Assembly (NCBI RefSeq): GCF_001269345.1
Contig: NZ_CXOP01000002.1
Coordinates: 2,232,853 to 2,296,852 of the forward strand
Length of the DNA stretch: 64,000 nucleotides
Origin: Limnohabitans sp. 2KL-27
Lineage (GTDB): Bacteria; Pseudomonadota; Gammaproteobacteria; Burkholderiales; Burkholderiaceae_C
Direction of reading: 5' to 3'
Shown here: positions 55,102 through 63,340 of the stretch, piece after piece
Layout of the letters: every line of letters starts with the position of its first letter
How positions within the stretch are numbered: the first letter of the stretch is position 1
Made by a program: the position numbers and the translations under genes
Notes under the pieces: generated by a model
What the model saw: only the letters and a program-made list of their open reading frames with translations
Database searches by the model: none
What the model was told of the DNA's origin: nothing

Positions 55102-55869
55102 ATGAACGTTCTCGACACTTTCCAACTCAAGGGCCGCAGCGCCTTGATCACCGGCTCGTCAGCAGGCATCGGCCTGGCTTTGGCCGAGGCCCTGGCCCAA
55201 GCAGGGGCCCATGTCATTTTGAATGGCCGCACGGCCAGCAAGGTAGAGGCTGCAGCTCTTGCCCTGCAAGCCCAAGGCCTGTCCATCGGCACGGCGGTGT
55301 TTGACGTGACCGACGCCGACAGCGTGCGTGCGGCGGTGGAACAGATCGAGTCTGAAAGGCCGATTGACATCCTGGTCAATAACGCGGGCATGCAAATTCG
55401 CGGTCCCCTGCACGAGTACCAGGATGCCGACTGGCACACCCTCATGAAGACCAACCTGGACAGCGTGTACTACGTAGGTCAGGCCGTGGCCAAAAAGATG
55501 ATTCCGCGTGGTCGCGGCAACATCATCAACATCTGCTCGGTCCAAAGCGAGTTGGGCCGCCCCGGCATCGCGCCCTACACCGCCACCAAAGGCGCAGTGA
55601 AAATGTTGACCAAGGGCATGGCCATTGACTGGGGCCAGTTTGGCATCAACGTCAACGGCATTGGCCCGGGCTACTTCAAAACCGAACTGAACCAGAAGCT
55701 GGTCGATGACCCGAGCTTCAGCAGCTGGCTGATCGGCCGCACCCCCAGCCGCCGCTGGGGCGATGTGCAAGACCTGGGCGGCGCGGCCGTCTTTTTGGCC
55801 TCGGACGCTTCACGCTTTGTGAACGGCCATATTTTGTATGTGGACGGCGGCGTGACCGCCACCCTTTGA
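55102..55869 (+). CDS. Gluconate 5-dehydrogenase / 5-ketogluconate reductase (SDR, IdnO-like)
   Basis: A 255-residue classical short-chain dehydrogenase. GSSAGIG at 18-24 binds the cofactor, NNAG at 93-96, and the catalytic Ser146, Tyr159 and Lys163 lie in CSVQSELGRPGIAPYTATKG. Beginning with FQLKGRSALITGSS it closely resembles gluconate 5-dehydrogenases, which reduce 5-ketogluconate to gluconate. The idnD-like gene follows 24 bases downstream. The first open ATG (55075) overlaps the previous gene; 55102 is preferred. Confidence 0.9.
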   Translation: MNVLDTFQLKGRSALITGSSAGIGLALAEALAQAGAHVILNGRTASKVEAAALALQAQGLSIGTAVFDVTDADSVRAAVEQIESERPIDILVNNAGMQIRGPLHEYQDADWHTLMKTNLDSVYYVGQAVAKKMIPRGRGNIINICSVQSELGRPGIAPYTATKGAVKMLTKGMAIDWGQFGINVNGIGPGYFKTELNQKLVDDPSFSSWLIGRTPSRRWGDVQDLGGAAVFLASDASRFVNGHILYVDGGVTATL

Positions 55870-55893
55870 ACACCGCTTGCAAGGAATAAACCC

Positions 55894-56934
55894 ATGAAAT
55901 CCGTTGTCTGCCATTCGGCCAAAGACCTGCGCATCGAAGACACCGAGCTGCCCACGTTGGGCGACAACCAATTGCGTGTGAATGTGGCCTATGGCGGCAT
56001 TTGCGGCTCAGACCTGCATTACTACCAACACGGCGGCTTTGGCACCGTGCGCATCAAGCAGCCCATTGCGCTGGGACACGAAATCTCGGGTGTGGTCGAT
56101 GGCGTGGGCGCGGGTGTGAGCGGCGTGCCTCAAGGCCAACGCATCGCCATCTCGCCTTCGCGCCCTTGCGGCCAGTGCCGGTTTTGCCAGGCGGGGCAGC
56201 ACAACCATTGCCTGAACATGCGCTTTTACGGCAGCGCCATGCCTTTCCCCCACATCCAAGGCGGTTTCAGTGAACAACTGATCATCGAGGGGTATCAAGC
56301 CCACCCGATTGCAGACCACCTGAGCCTGTCAGAAGCCGCTTTGGCCGAGCCTTTGTCGGTGGGCTTGCACGCTATCCAGCGCGCAGGCAGTGTGCTCGGC
56401 AAACAGGTGCTGGTCACCGGTTGCGGCCCGATTGGCTCGCTGCTCATTGGCGCTTTGCGCCGAGCCGGTGCGGCGCGTATTGTGGCCGCCGACATCGCCG
56501 ACTTGCCGCTCAAGTGCGCCAAGGAAATGGGCGCAGACGAAACCATCAACCTCAAGACCCAACCCCAAGCGCTCGACGCCTACAAGGTCGACAAAGGCCA
56601 GTTTGATGTGGTGTTCGAAGCTTCGGGCAGCGAAGCCGCTTTGCGCGTGGGCCTGGACACCATCGTGCCGCGTGGCGTGCTCATCACCGTGGGCATGGGC
56701 GGCGACATCAGCCTGCCCATGACGCAGATCGTGGCCAAAGAAGTGGACCTGCGCGGCACCTTCCGCTTCCACGCCGAGTTCGCCACCGCCGTGCGCTTTT
56801 TGAACGAAGGCTTGGTCAACGGCAAACCCGTCATCACCCGTGTCTTGCCCCTGGACCGAGCCATCGAAGCCTTTGACCTGGCCGCCGACAAGAGCCAGTC
56901 GCTCAAGGTACAGATTTCTTTCCAAAACGCCTGA
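55894..56934 (+). CDS. idnD: L-idonate 5-dehydrogenase (zinc-dependent)
   Basis: A 346-residue medium-chain zinc dehydrogenase. Catalytic zinc residues are C37, H62 and E63 (GICGSDLHYY, ALGHEISG). Structural zinc cysteines are C92, C95, C98 and C106. The Rossmann motif VTGCGPIGSL lies near 170. The pattern HGGFGTVRIKQPIALGHE is characteristic of IdnD, which oxidises L-idonate to 5-ketogluconate. AAGGAA precedes the ATG. Confidence 0.93.
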   Translation: MKSVVCHSAKDLRIEDTELPTLGDNQLRVNVAYGGICGSDLHYYQHGGFGTVRIKQPIALGHEISGVVDGVGAGVSGVPQGQRIAISPSRPCGQCRFCQAGQHNHCLNMRFYGSAMPFPHIQGGFSEQLIIEGYQAHPIADHLSLSEAALAEPLSVGLHAIQRAGSVLGKQVLVTGCGPIGSLLIGALRRAGAARIVAADIADLPLKCAKEMGADETINLKTQPQALDAYKVDKGQFDVVFEASGSEAALRVGLDTIVPRGVLITVGMGGDISLPMTQIVAKEVDLRGTFRFHAEFATAVRFLNEGLVNGKPVITRVLPLDRAIEAFDLAADKSQSLKVQISFQNA

Positions 56935-56974
56935 AAATCAAGGGTTTTCGAGCCCTCTCTAGAAAGTTCACCCC

Positions 56975-57724
56975 ATGTCCAAAATCGCCCTCGTCACCGG
57001 TGCCAGCTCTGGCATTGGCAAAGCTTGCGCCCTGGCTCTGCTCCAAGAAGGCTGGCAAGTTGTGTTGGTCGGCCGCCGCGCCGATGCCTTGGCAGCTGCC
57101 GTGGCCGAAGCCGGTCCCAACGCGGCCAACGGCCACGCCATCCCGACAGACTTGTCGAAAGAACCCGAAGTCCAAGCCCTGTTCGAGCAGATTCGCTCGC
57201 GCTTGGGTCGACTCGACTTGGTGTTCAACAACGCGGGCATTTCTCTGCCCTACACCTTGCCCGGCGACTTATCAGGCGACGAATGGCGCCGTGCGGTGGA
57301 CATCAACCTCAACGGGGCGTTCTACACCTTGTCGCATGCCTTCAAGCTGATGCAAGAGCAAAGCCCACAGGGCGGTCGCATCATCAATAATGGCTCGATT
57401 TCAGCCCATGTACCGCGCCCCGGCTCGATTGCCTACACCGCCACCAAGCACGCCATCTCGGGCCTGACCCGCGCCGCGTCTTTGGACGGCCGCCCTTACA
57501 GCATCGCCGTGGGCCAAATCGACATCGGCAACGTGGCCTCCGACATGACACTCCGGATGGCGCAAGGCGTGCACCAAGCCGACCTGAGCATCAAGGCCGA
57601 GCCTCGCATGGACATGAGCGCTGTGGTCGAGACTTTCCTGACCATGGCCCGCCTGCCCTTGTCGGCCAATATTTTGTTCACCACCGTGATGGCGACCAAC
57701 ATGCCTTTTGTGGGCCGGGGATAA
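56975..57724 (+). CDS. SDR family oxidoreductase
   Basis: A 249-residue short-chain dehydrogenase. GASSGIG at 9-15, NNAG near 87-90 and the Ser-Tyr-Lys active site in NGSISAHVPRPGSIAYTATKHA near 142-163 are intact. It differs from the IdnO-like enzyme two genes before, so it probably has another substrate, perhaps another keto-sugar acid. A 40-base gap separates it from idnD, and nine bases separate it from gnd. Confidence 0.88.
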   Translation: MSKIALVTGASSGIGKACALALLQEGWQVVLVGRRADALAAAVAEAGPNAANGHAIPTDLSKEPEVQALFEQIRSRLGRLDLVFNNAGISLPYTLPGDLSGDEWRRAVDINLNGAFYTLSHAFKLMQEQSPQGGRIINNGSISAHVPRPGSIAYTATKHAISGLTRAASLDGRPYSIAVGQIDIGNVASDMTLRMAQGVHQADLSIKAEPRMDMSAVVETFLTMARLPLSANILFTTVMATNMPFVGRG

Positions 57725-57733
57725 ATCCGAGCT

Positions 57734-59143
57734 ATGCAGAAGATGGACATCGGCCTGGTGGGCCTGGGCGTGATGGGCGAAAACTTGGCGCTCAATCTGG
57801 AACGCAACGGTTTTTATGTCGGTGGTTTTGATCTGGACGCGTCCAAACGCGAGCGTTTTGACCAACGCACACAAGGGCTGAACGCACAGTCTTGCGCCTC
57901 ACTCGAAGCATTGGTCGACCGCTTGCAAACACCCCGTTGCGTGTGGCTCATGGTGCCCGCCGGGGCGGCGGTCGATGCGGTGCTCACCCGGTTGCGCCCC
58001 TTGCTGAATGCGGGCGATGTGGTGATGGACGGGGGTAACACCCTCTACACCGACACCCAGCGCCGCATGCAATCTCTTGAAGGCACAGGCATTCACTATG
58101 TGGGCGCTGGCGTCAGTGGCGGTGAAGAAGGCGCTTTGCATGGCCCAGCCCTGATGCCTGGTGGTGCCTCAGCCGCCTGGCCGCGCCTGCAGCCCATGCT
58201 GCAAGCGATTGCCGCCAAAACCGATGACGGTGAGCCCTGCTGTGAATGGATGGGCCCGGGCGGCTCGGGCCACTTCGTGAAGATGGTGCACAACGGCATT
58301 GAGTATGCTGACATGCAAAGCATCTGCGAAGCCTATTGGTTGATGCACAACTTGCTGGGCATGAGCCCGGCCCAGATGAGTGCGGTGTTCCACGAATGGA
58401 ACCAAGGGGAATTGGCCAGCTACCTGATGGGCATCACGGGCGACATCCTGGCGCACACCGACCCTGAAACGGGCAGTGCTTTGGTGGACCTGATTTTGGA
58501 CACGGCCGAACAAAAAGGGACGGGCAAATGGGCGAGCCAGATTGCCCTCGATCTGGGGGTCACTGCCCCCACCATTGCCAATGCCGTATTTGCACGCACC
58601 GTGAGTGGTCTGCACGCCGAACGGGCCCTGGCCTCCAAGGTGTTGTCTGGGCCTGCGCCTCGTGCAGCTGTCCAGCAAGATGCCGTTTTGGGTCAAATCA
58701 AAAATGCGCTGTTGGCAGCCAAAATTTGCGCCTATGCCCAAGGTTTCAGTCTCCTGAAAGCGGCCGACCGGGAACACCAATGGCAATTGCCCATGGGCAC
58801 GGTGGCCGCTGTCTGGCGTGCGGGTTGCATCATCCGGGCGAATCTGTTGCAGGACATTCGTGCCAGCTTTGAGCGCGCTCCCAATCTGGACAACCTCTTA
58901 ATGGATGATCACTTTGCCGGGGTGATGCGCCGCAGCCATCAAGACCTGCGTGAAGTGGTGGCCATGGGGGCACTGCACGGCGTGGCCGTCCCCTCGTTCA
59001 TGAGTTCGCTGAGTTACTACGACGCCTACCGCTCAGCCCGTTTGCCCGCCAACTTGCTGCAGGCCCAGCGAGACTATTTTGGGGCACACACCTACCAGCG
59101 GATTGACCGTCCCGGCAAGTTTCACACGCGCTGGAGCGATTGA
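57734..59143 (+). CDS. gnd: 6-phosphogluconate dehydrogenase, decarboxylating
   Basis: A 469-residue enzyme of the long (dimeric) type that oxidises 6-phosphogluconate to ribulose 5-phosphate and CO2. Cofactor motif GLGVMG is at 10-15. GAGVSGGEEGA near 119-129 and the catalytic KMVHNGIEY near 184-192 are present. The end YFGAHTYQRIDRPGKFHTRW is typical. It is the last gene of the operon and ends nine bases from the convergent dehydratase gene. A second ATG three codons downstream (57743) is possible. Confidence 0.96.
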   Translation: MQKMDIGLVGLGVMGENLALNLERNGFYVGGFDLDASKRERFDQRTQGLNAQSCASLEALVDRLQTPRCVWLMVPAGAAVDAVLTRLRPLLNAGDVVMDGGNTLYTDTQRRMQSLEGTGIHYVGAGVSGGEEGALHGPALMPGGASAAWPRLQPMLQAIAAKTDDGEPCCEWMGPGGSGHFVKMVHNGIEYADMQSICEAYWLMHNLLGMSPAQMSAVFHEWNQGELASYLMGITGDILAHTDPETGSALVDLILDTAEQKGTGKWASQIALDLGVTAPTIANAVFARTVSGLHAERALASKVLSGPAPRAAVQQDAVLGQIKNALLAAKICAYAQGFSLLKAADREHQWQLPMGTVAAVWRAGCIIRANLLQDIRASFERAPNLDNLLMDDHFAGVMRRSHQDLREVVAMGALHGVAVPSFMSSLSYYDAYRSARLPANLLQAQRDYFGAHTYQRIDRPGKFHTRWSD

Positions 59144-59152
59144 CAGGCCCAC

Positions 59153-60346
59153 TCAGTGGCTGATGCGAACCACCGCATCGGCCCGTTTGTGCAAATCGGG
59201 GAGCAGCTCCAAACCCAAGCCAGGCTTATCGTTCAGGCTGATCATGCCGTTTTTCACTTGCGGCAATTCGGTCACCAACTCTTTGTACCAACCACTGTAG
59301 AAGGCGCGCACGCTTTCCTGGATCAGGGCGTTGGGGGCGTGCAAAGACAAATGGGTGGAAGCGGCCCACACCACGGGTCCCGTGCAGTCGTGCGGCGCCA
59401 CAGGCAACTGCCAGGCATCGGCCATGGCGGCGATTTTGCGGGCCTCGGTCAGTCCCCCGCACCAGCTCAAGTCGAGCATGGCCACTCCGGCCACACCGGT
59501 TTGCAAGTAATCCTTGAAGCCCCATTTGTAGCTGAGCGTTTCGCTCGCGCAAATCAGCGCTTTGCAGTCCACCGCGTACTGCTTGAGCAGGTCCAGGCTG
59601 TCCATGCGGATCGCGTCTTCGTGCCAGAAGGTGTCGAACTCCTGCAAAGCGCGTGAGATCTTTTGCGCCATGGGCAAACGCCAAAGGCTGTGAAATTCCA
59701 CCATGATGTCCATCTTGTCGCCCACCGCATGGCGGATCTTGCGGAAGGGCTCAAGAGCCGTGTTCAGGTCTTGCGGGCTGATGTACTGGCCATGCGACTT
59801 TTCGGCCGCCACATCAAAGGGCCAAATTTTCATGCCGGTAATGCCCTCGCTCAAAAGCGACTCGGCCACCTCGTCGGCACGGTGCAAAAAGCCTTGCAGA
59901 TCTTCGTAGGGCCCGGCGTTGTTGCCCAAGCCCCAGTTGCTGCTGGTCTGGTTGACGTTGCTGCGGATGTATTGGTAGCCCGCACAGGTGTTGTAGACAC
60001 GGATCTCGTCGCGGCTCTTGCCGCCCAAAGCCGTGTACACGGGCATGCCCGCAGCCTTACCAAAGATGTCCCACAGCGCAATGTCCACCGCCGAGTTGCC
60101 GCGTGTTTCCACGCCAGACCCACGCCAGCCCAAGTAACCGGTGATGTCGCGCTGGCGTGACTCGATGGCCAGAGGGTCTTGGCCCACCAGTTTGGGTGCA
60201 ACCCACTCGTGCAAATACGCCTCGACCGCTTGCGCCCCCATGAAGGTTTCGCCCAGACCGACCAAGCCCTCGTCGGTGTGCAGACGCACCCAGATGATGT
60301 TGGGAAATTCACCCAGTCGGATGGTTTCGAGTTGCGTGATTTTCAT
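59153..60346 (-). CDS. Mandelate racemase/muconate lactonizing family sugar-acid dehydratase
   Basis: A 397-residue enolase-superfamily enzyme. Metal ligands are visible in MVEFHS, WHEDAIRM and ASETLSY; the base histidine is in APHDC near 310. The order is that of D-galactonate/gluconate dehydratase relatives, which remove water from sugar acids to give 2-keto-3-deoxy acids. The precise substrate is unknown; next to idonate/gluconate genes a hexonate is likely. A terminator lies between it and the TRAP binding-protein gene. ATG 60358 is another start. Confidence 0.88.
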   Translation of the reverse strand: MKITQLETIRLGEFPNIIWVRLHTDEGLVGLGETFMGAQAVEAYLHEWVAPKLVGQDPLAIESRQRDITGYLGWRGSGVETRGNSAVDIALWDIFGKAAGMPVYTALGGKSRDEIRVYNTCAGYQYIRSNVNQTSSNWGLGNNAGPYEDLQGFLHRADEVAESLLSEGITGMKIWPFDVAAEKSHGQYISPQDLNTALEPFRKIRHAVGDKMDIMVEFHSLWRLPMAQKISRALQEFDTFWHEDAIRMDSLDLLKQYAVDCKALICASETLSYKWGFKDYLQTGVAGVAMLDLSWCGGLTEARKIAAMADAWQLPVAPHDCTGPVVWAASTHLSLHAPNALIQESVRAFYSGWYKELVTELPQVKNGMISLNDKPGLGLELLPDLHKRADAVVRISH

Positions 60347-60367
60347 GACGGCACCCATTGGAGTCGT

Positions 60368-60399
60368 TAAAAAAGCCCCACAGCGGCTGGCTGTGGAGC
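60368..60399 (-). terminator. Terminator between TRAP dctP and dehydratase
   Basis: On the minus strand the stem GCTCCACAGC / GCTGTGGGGC (one G-T pair) with a five-base loop is followed by six T. It lies after dctP and before the dehydratase gene, so it likely lowers expression of the latter. Confidence 0.82.
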
Positions 60400-60432
60400 T
60401 TGTTGGTCAGCAAAAAAGCTGAGCGCGGGGGG

Positions 60433-61440
60433 TCAACCGCCGCGTGACTTCTTCAACTCGTCTTGCACCACCTTGATGGCGTCGGCACCAATCGAATCCT
60501 TGTGCTTGTCGTACACCGAAGCGACTTTGGCACGGATGCGGTTTTGCTCGGCTGCGCTCACCTCGTTGACCTGCATGCCCTTGGTCTTCAAGCTGGCCAA
60601 GGATTTTTCGTTCAAAGCGCGATTGGCCGCACGTTGAACTTTCTGACCTTCCATGGCGGCTTCACGCAACACGGCCTGCTCTTGGGGGTTGAGCTGATCC
60701 CACAGCTTTTTGCTGTAGAGCACCAGGAAAGGTGTGTACGCGTGACGCGTCACGCTGAGGAACTTTTGCACTTCATTGAACTTGGAGGTTTCAATCGTCA
60801 CAAAAGGGTTTTCCTGGCCATCGATGGTCTTGGTTTCCAGGGCAGTGAACACCTCACCAAAGGCCATGGGCACAGCGTTGGTACCCAGGGTCTTGAAGGT
60901 GTCTAGGAAGATGTTGTTCTGCATCACGCGAACTTTCACACCATCGAAGTCTTCCAGCTTGGTCACCGGGCGCTTGCTGTTGGTGAGGTTTCGGAAACCG
61001 TTTTCCCAATAAGCCAGGTTCACCAGGCCAGCGGCTTCGAGCTTGGCATTGAAATACTTGCCTGCTGCACCATCGAGCACGGCATCGGCCTCTTTCTCGT
61101 TGGCAAACAAGAAGGGCAAGTCAAACACACCCAACTCTTTGATGATGCCCACCAGTGGCGAGCTGGAGGTGCACACCATCTCTTGGGTGCCTGCACGCAA
61201 GGCTTGGGTGGCTGGCAAGTCGCCGCCCGCTGCACCGCCCCAGAAGGCGGTGATCTTCATCTTGCCGCCGGTTTTTGCGGCCAGCACTTCTTGCATCTTC
61301 TTGACGCCCACACCGACGGGGTGGTCTTCGTTCACGCCATTGGTGAACTTGATGTTGCGATCGGCAAATTGCGCCATGGCGCTGGAGGCCACCAAGAAGG
61401 TGCCCGCGATCAATGTCACCAAATTTCTACGTTTCAACAT
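60433..61440 (-). CDS. TRAP transporter solute-binding protein (DctP family), sugar-acid type
   Basis: A 335-residue periplasmic protein with signal peptide (about 1-24, ending AMAQ). The family core is visible: DFDGVKVRVMQNNIFLDTFKTLGTNAVPMAFGEVFTAL at about 157-195, with the ligand-binding arginine near 165. The AGGAGA ribosome binding site is strong. It is the last of Q-M-P in a leftward operon headed by a GntR regulator. The ligand is probably a hexonate because of the linked enzymes. Confidence 0.94.
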   Translation of the reverse strand: MLKRRNLVTLIAGTFLVASSAMAQFADRNIKFTNGVNEDHPVGVGVKKMQEVLAAKTGGKMKITAFWGGAAGGDLPATQALRAGTQEMVCTSSSPLVGIIKELGVFDLPFLFANEKEADAVLDGAAGKYFNAKLEAAGLVNLAYWENGFRNLTNSKRPVTKLEDFDGVKVRVMQNNIFLDTFKTLGTNAVPMAFGEVFTALETKTIDGQENPFVTIETSKFNEVQKFLSVTRHAYTPFLVLYSKKLWDQLNPQEQAVLREAAMEGQKVQRAANRALNEKSLASLKTKGMQVNEVSAAEQNRIRAKVASVYDKHKDSIGADAIKVVQDELKKSRGG

Positions 61441-61479
61441 GACAGTCTCCTTTATAAAAAAACACACAGGGTTAAGAAA

Positions 61480-62778
61480 TCATCTCAGCATCCATTTCAT
61501 CGGCTCGATGACGATGGAAGGGAAAGCAATCAACAAGGCCAGCACGCCCAACTGCGCCCACAAGAAAGGCAAGACCCCTTTGAAAGCGGTGTCCATGTTG
61601 ATCTTGGCCACGCCGCACACCACGTTGAGCACGGTACCTACGGGGGGCGTAATCAAACCGATCGCGTTGTTCATGATGAACAGAACGCCAAAGTAAACCG
61701 GGTCGATGCCCGCCTTGATGACCAAGGGCATGAGCACCGGCGTCAAAATCAACACCGTGGGCGTGAAATCGAGCGCGGTGCCCACCACCACCACCAAAAG
61801 CATGAGCACGACCATGAGCAAGGTCTTGTTGCCCATCAGCGGCTCCATCATGCGGGCCACCTCGGCCGGTATGTTGGCCACGGTGATGAGCCAGGCGCTG
61901 ACCATGGCCGCAGCCACCAAAAACATGATCACCGAGGTGGTCTTGCCGGCTGCCAGGATCAGGCTGTAGAGCTTGGACCATTGCAATTCGCGGTACACAA
62001 ACGCACCCACTACAAAGCTGTAGACCGCAGCCACCACCGCCGCCTCGGTCGGGGTGAACACGCCAAACTTCATGCCGCCAATGATGAAAACAGGCAAGCC
62101 CAGCGCCAAGATGCCCTCACGCGTGGCTTTGAGCTTGTCGGCCAAATTCATGCGGGGGGCCGGCTGTACGTTCTCGCGCTTGGCCAGCCACCACCAGGTC
62201 AAGCCAATGGCCAGTCCCATCAAAATGCCCGGCACGATGCCCGCCAAAAACAATTTGGTGATGGACACATTGGCCGCCACCCCGAAGATGATGAAGCCAA
62301 TGGAGGGCGGAATCACCGGCGCGATGATGCCGCCTGAGGCGATCAATCCGGCCGAGCGGCCCACGTTGTAACCGGCCCGCTTCATCATGGGAATCAGCAA
62401 GGCCGCGAGCGCCGCCGTGTCGGCCACCGCCGAGCCCGACAGCGAGGCCATGATGACGGCCGCCATGACAGCCACATAGCCCAGACCGCCCCTGAAATGG
62501 CCGACCCAGGCCATGGCCAGGTTCACGATGCGTCGGCTCAAGCCCCCCGCGTTCATGAACTCCCCCGCCAACAAAAAGAACGGCACCGCGAGCAAGGGAA
62601 AGTTGTCCGCGCCATCCACAAAGCGCTGGGCCAGAATCTGGCTGTCGAAGGCGTTGATCATGCCGTTGCTGGCCATGTAAGCCATCAGGCTCAGGCCGCA
62701 GACCAGCAAGGCATAGGCAATCGGCATGCCCAAGGCCATAGCCCCGAGCAAACTCAATACAAAGACGGCGATGGTCAT
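61480..62778 (-). CDS. TRAP transporter large permease (DctM family)
   Basis: A 432-residue DctM-type transporter subunit with about twelve helices. ASGGIIAPVIPPSIGFIIFG (near 150) and the second-half GLITPPVGTVLNVV (near 378) are diagnostic. Its start overlaps the small-permease stop (ATGA). It is in the order Q, M, P, unlike the first TRAP cluster, which is P, Q, M. Confidence 0.95.
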   Translation of the reverse strand: MTIAVFVLSLLGAMALGMPIAYALLVCGLSLMAYMASNGMINAFDSQILAQRFVDGADNFPLLAVPFFLLAGEFMNAGGLSRRIVNLAMAWVGHFRGGLGYVAVMAAVIMASLSGSAVADTAALAALLIPMMKRAGYNVGRSAGLIASGGIIAPVIPPSIGFIIFGVAANVSITKLFLAGIVPGILMGLAIGLTWWWLAKRENVQPAPRMNLADKLKATREGILALGLPVFIIGGMKFGVFTPTEAAVVAAVYSFVVGAFVYRELQWSKLYSLILAAGKTTSVIMFLVAAAMVSAWLITVANIPAEVARMMEPLMGNKTLLMVVLMLLVVVVGTALDFTPTVLILTPVLMPLVIKAGIDPVYFGVLFIMNNAIGLITPPVGTVLNVVCGVAKINMDTAFKGVLPFLWAQLGVLALLIAFPSIVIEPMKWMLR

Positions 62779-63326
62779 GAACGCCCCCGAACTTCAGGCG
62801 TCAAGTCGGCAAGCACCGCCTGGTCTTCCGACTCGACCACCATCACCAGATCCGACTCGGCCAAACGGCCTGTCAACAAAAGAGTCAATTTGTGCAGGTT
62901 CATGATGCCCATGACCGCGGCCGTGACGTAGCCGATGCCATAGATCCAGATCATGGAAATACCCACCACCACCGAAATGTTGGTCACCTGCAGATCGTGC
63001 ATCTTCCAGGTCCCCCAGAAAAACAGCACGTTGCAGCCGAGCATCATCACTTCACTCAAGAAAAAGCACAGTTTTTTACCGCCAAGGGGCAGGCGCCGCA
63101 CCAGCGTGTCCACGCCCAAGTGGCCCTTTTCACGCATGGCCACCATGGCGCCAAGATAAGTCAACCAGATGAAGCAGTAGCGCGACATCTCGTCTGAGAT
63201 CGAAATGCCCGAGTTGAAGCCATAGCGCAGCACCACGTTGCCAAAGACCATGATGACCATGGCCACCAGGCAAGCGACGACCAGAAACTCCAGCAGTTTG
63301 AAAAAAGCGTTGATGGTGGTTTGCAT
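62775..63326 (-). CDS. TRAP transporter small permease (DctQ family)
   Basis: A 183-residue membrane protein with four predicted helices. FKLLEFLVVACLVAMVIMVFGNVVLRY starts it, followed by FIWLTYLGAMVAMREKGHLGVDTLVRRLP, the typical DctQ pattern. A cytoplasmic acidic tail of about 25 residues ends it. The start is 14 bases after the GntR gene, so regulator and transporter are one operon. Confidence 0.93.
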   Translation of the reverse strand: MQTTINAFFKLLEFLVVACLVAMVIMVFGNVVLRYGFNSGISISDEMSRYCFIWLTYLGAMVAMREKGHLGVDTLVRRLPLGGKKLCFFLSEVMMLGCNVLFFWGTWKMHDLQVTNISVVVGISMIWIYGIGYVTAAVMGIMNLHKLTLLLTGRLAESDLVMVVESEDQAVLADLTPEVRGRS

Positions 63327-63340
63327 GTGTGTCTTGCGGT

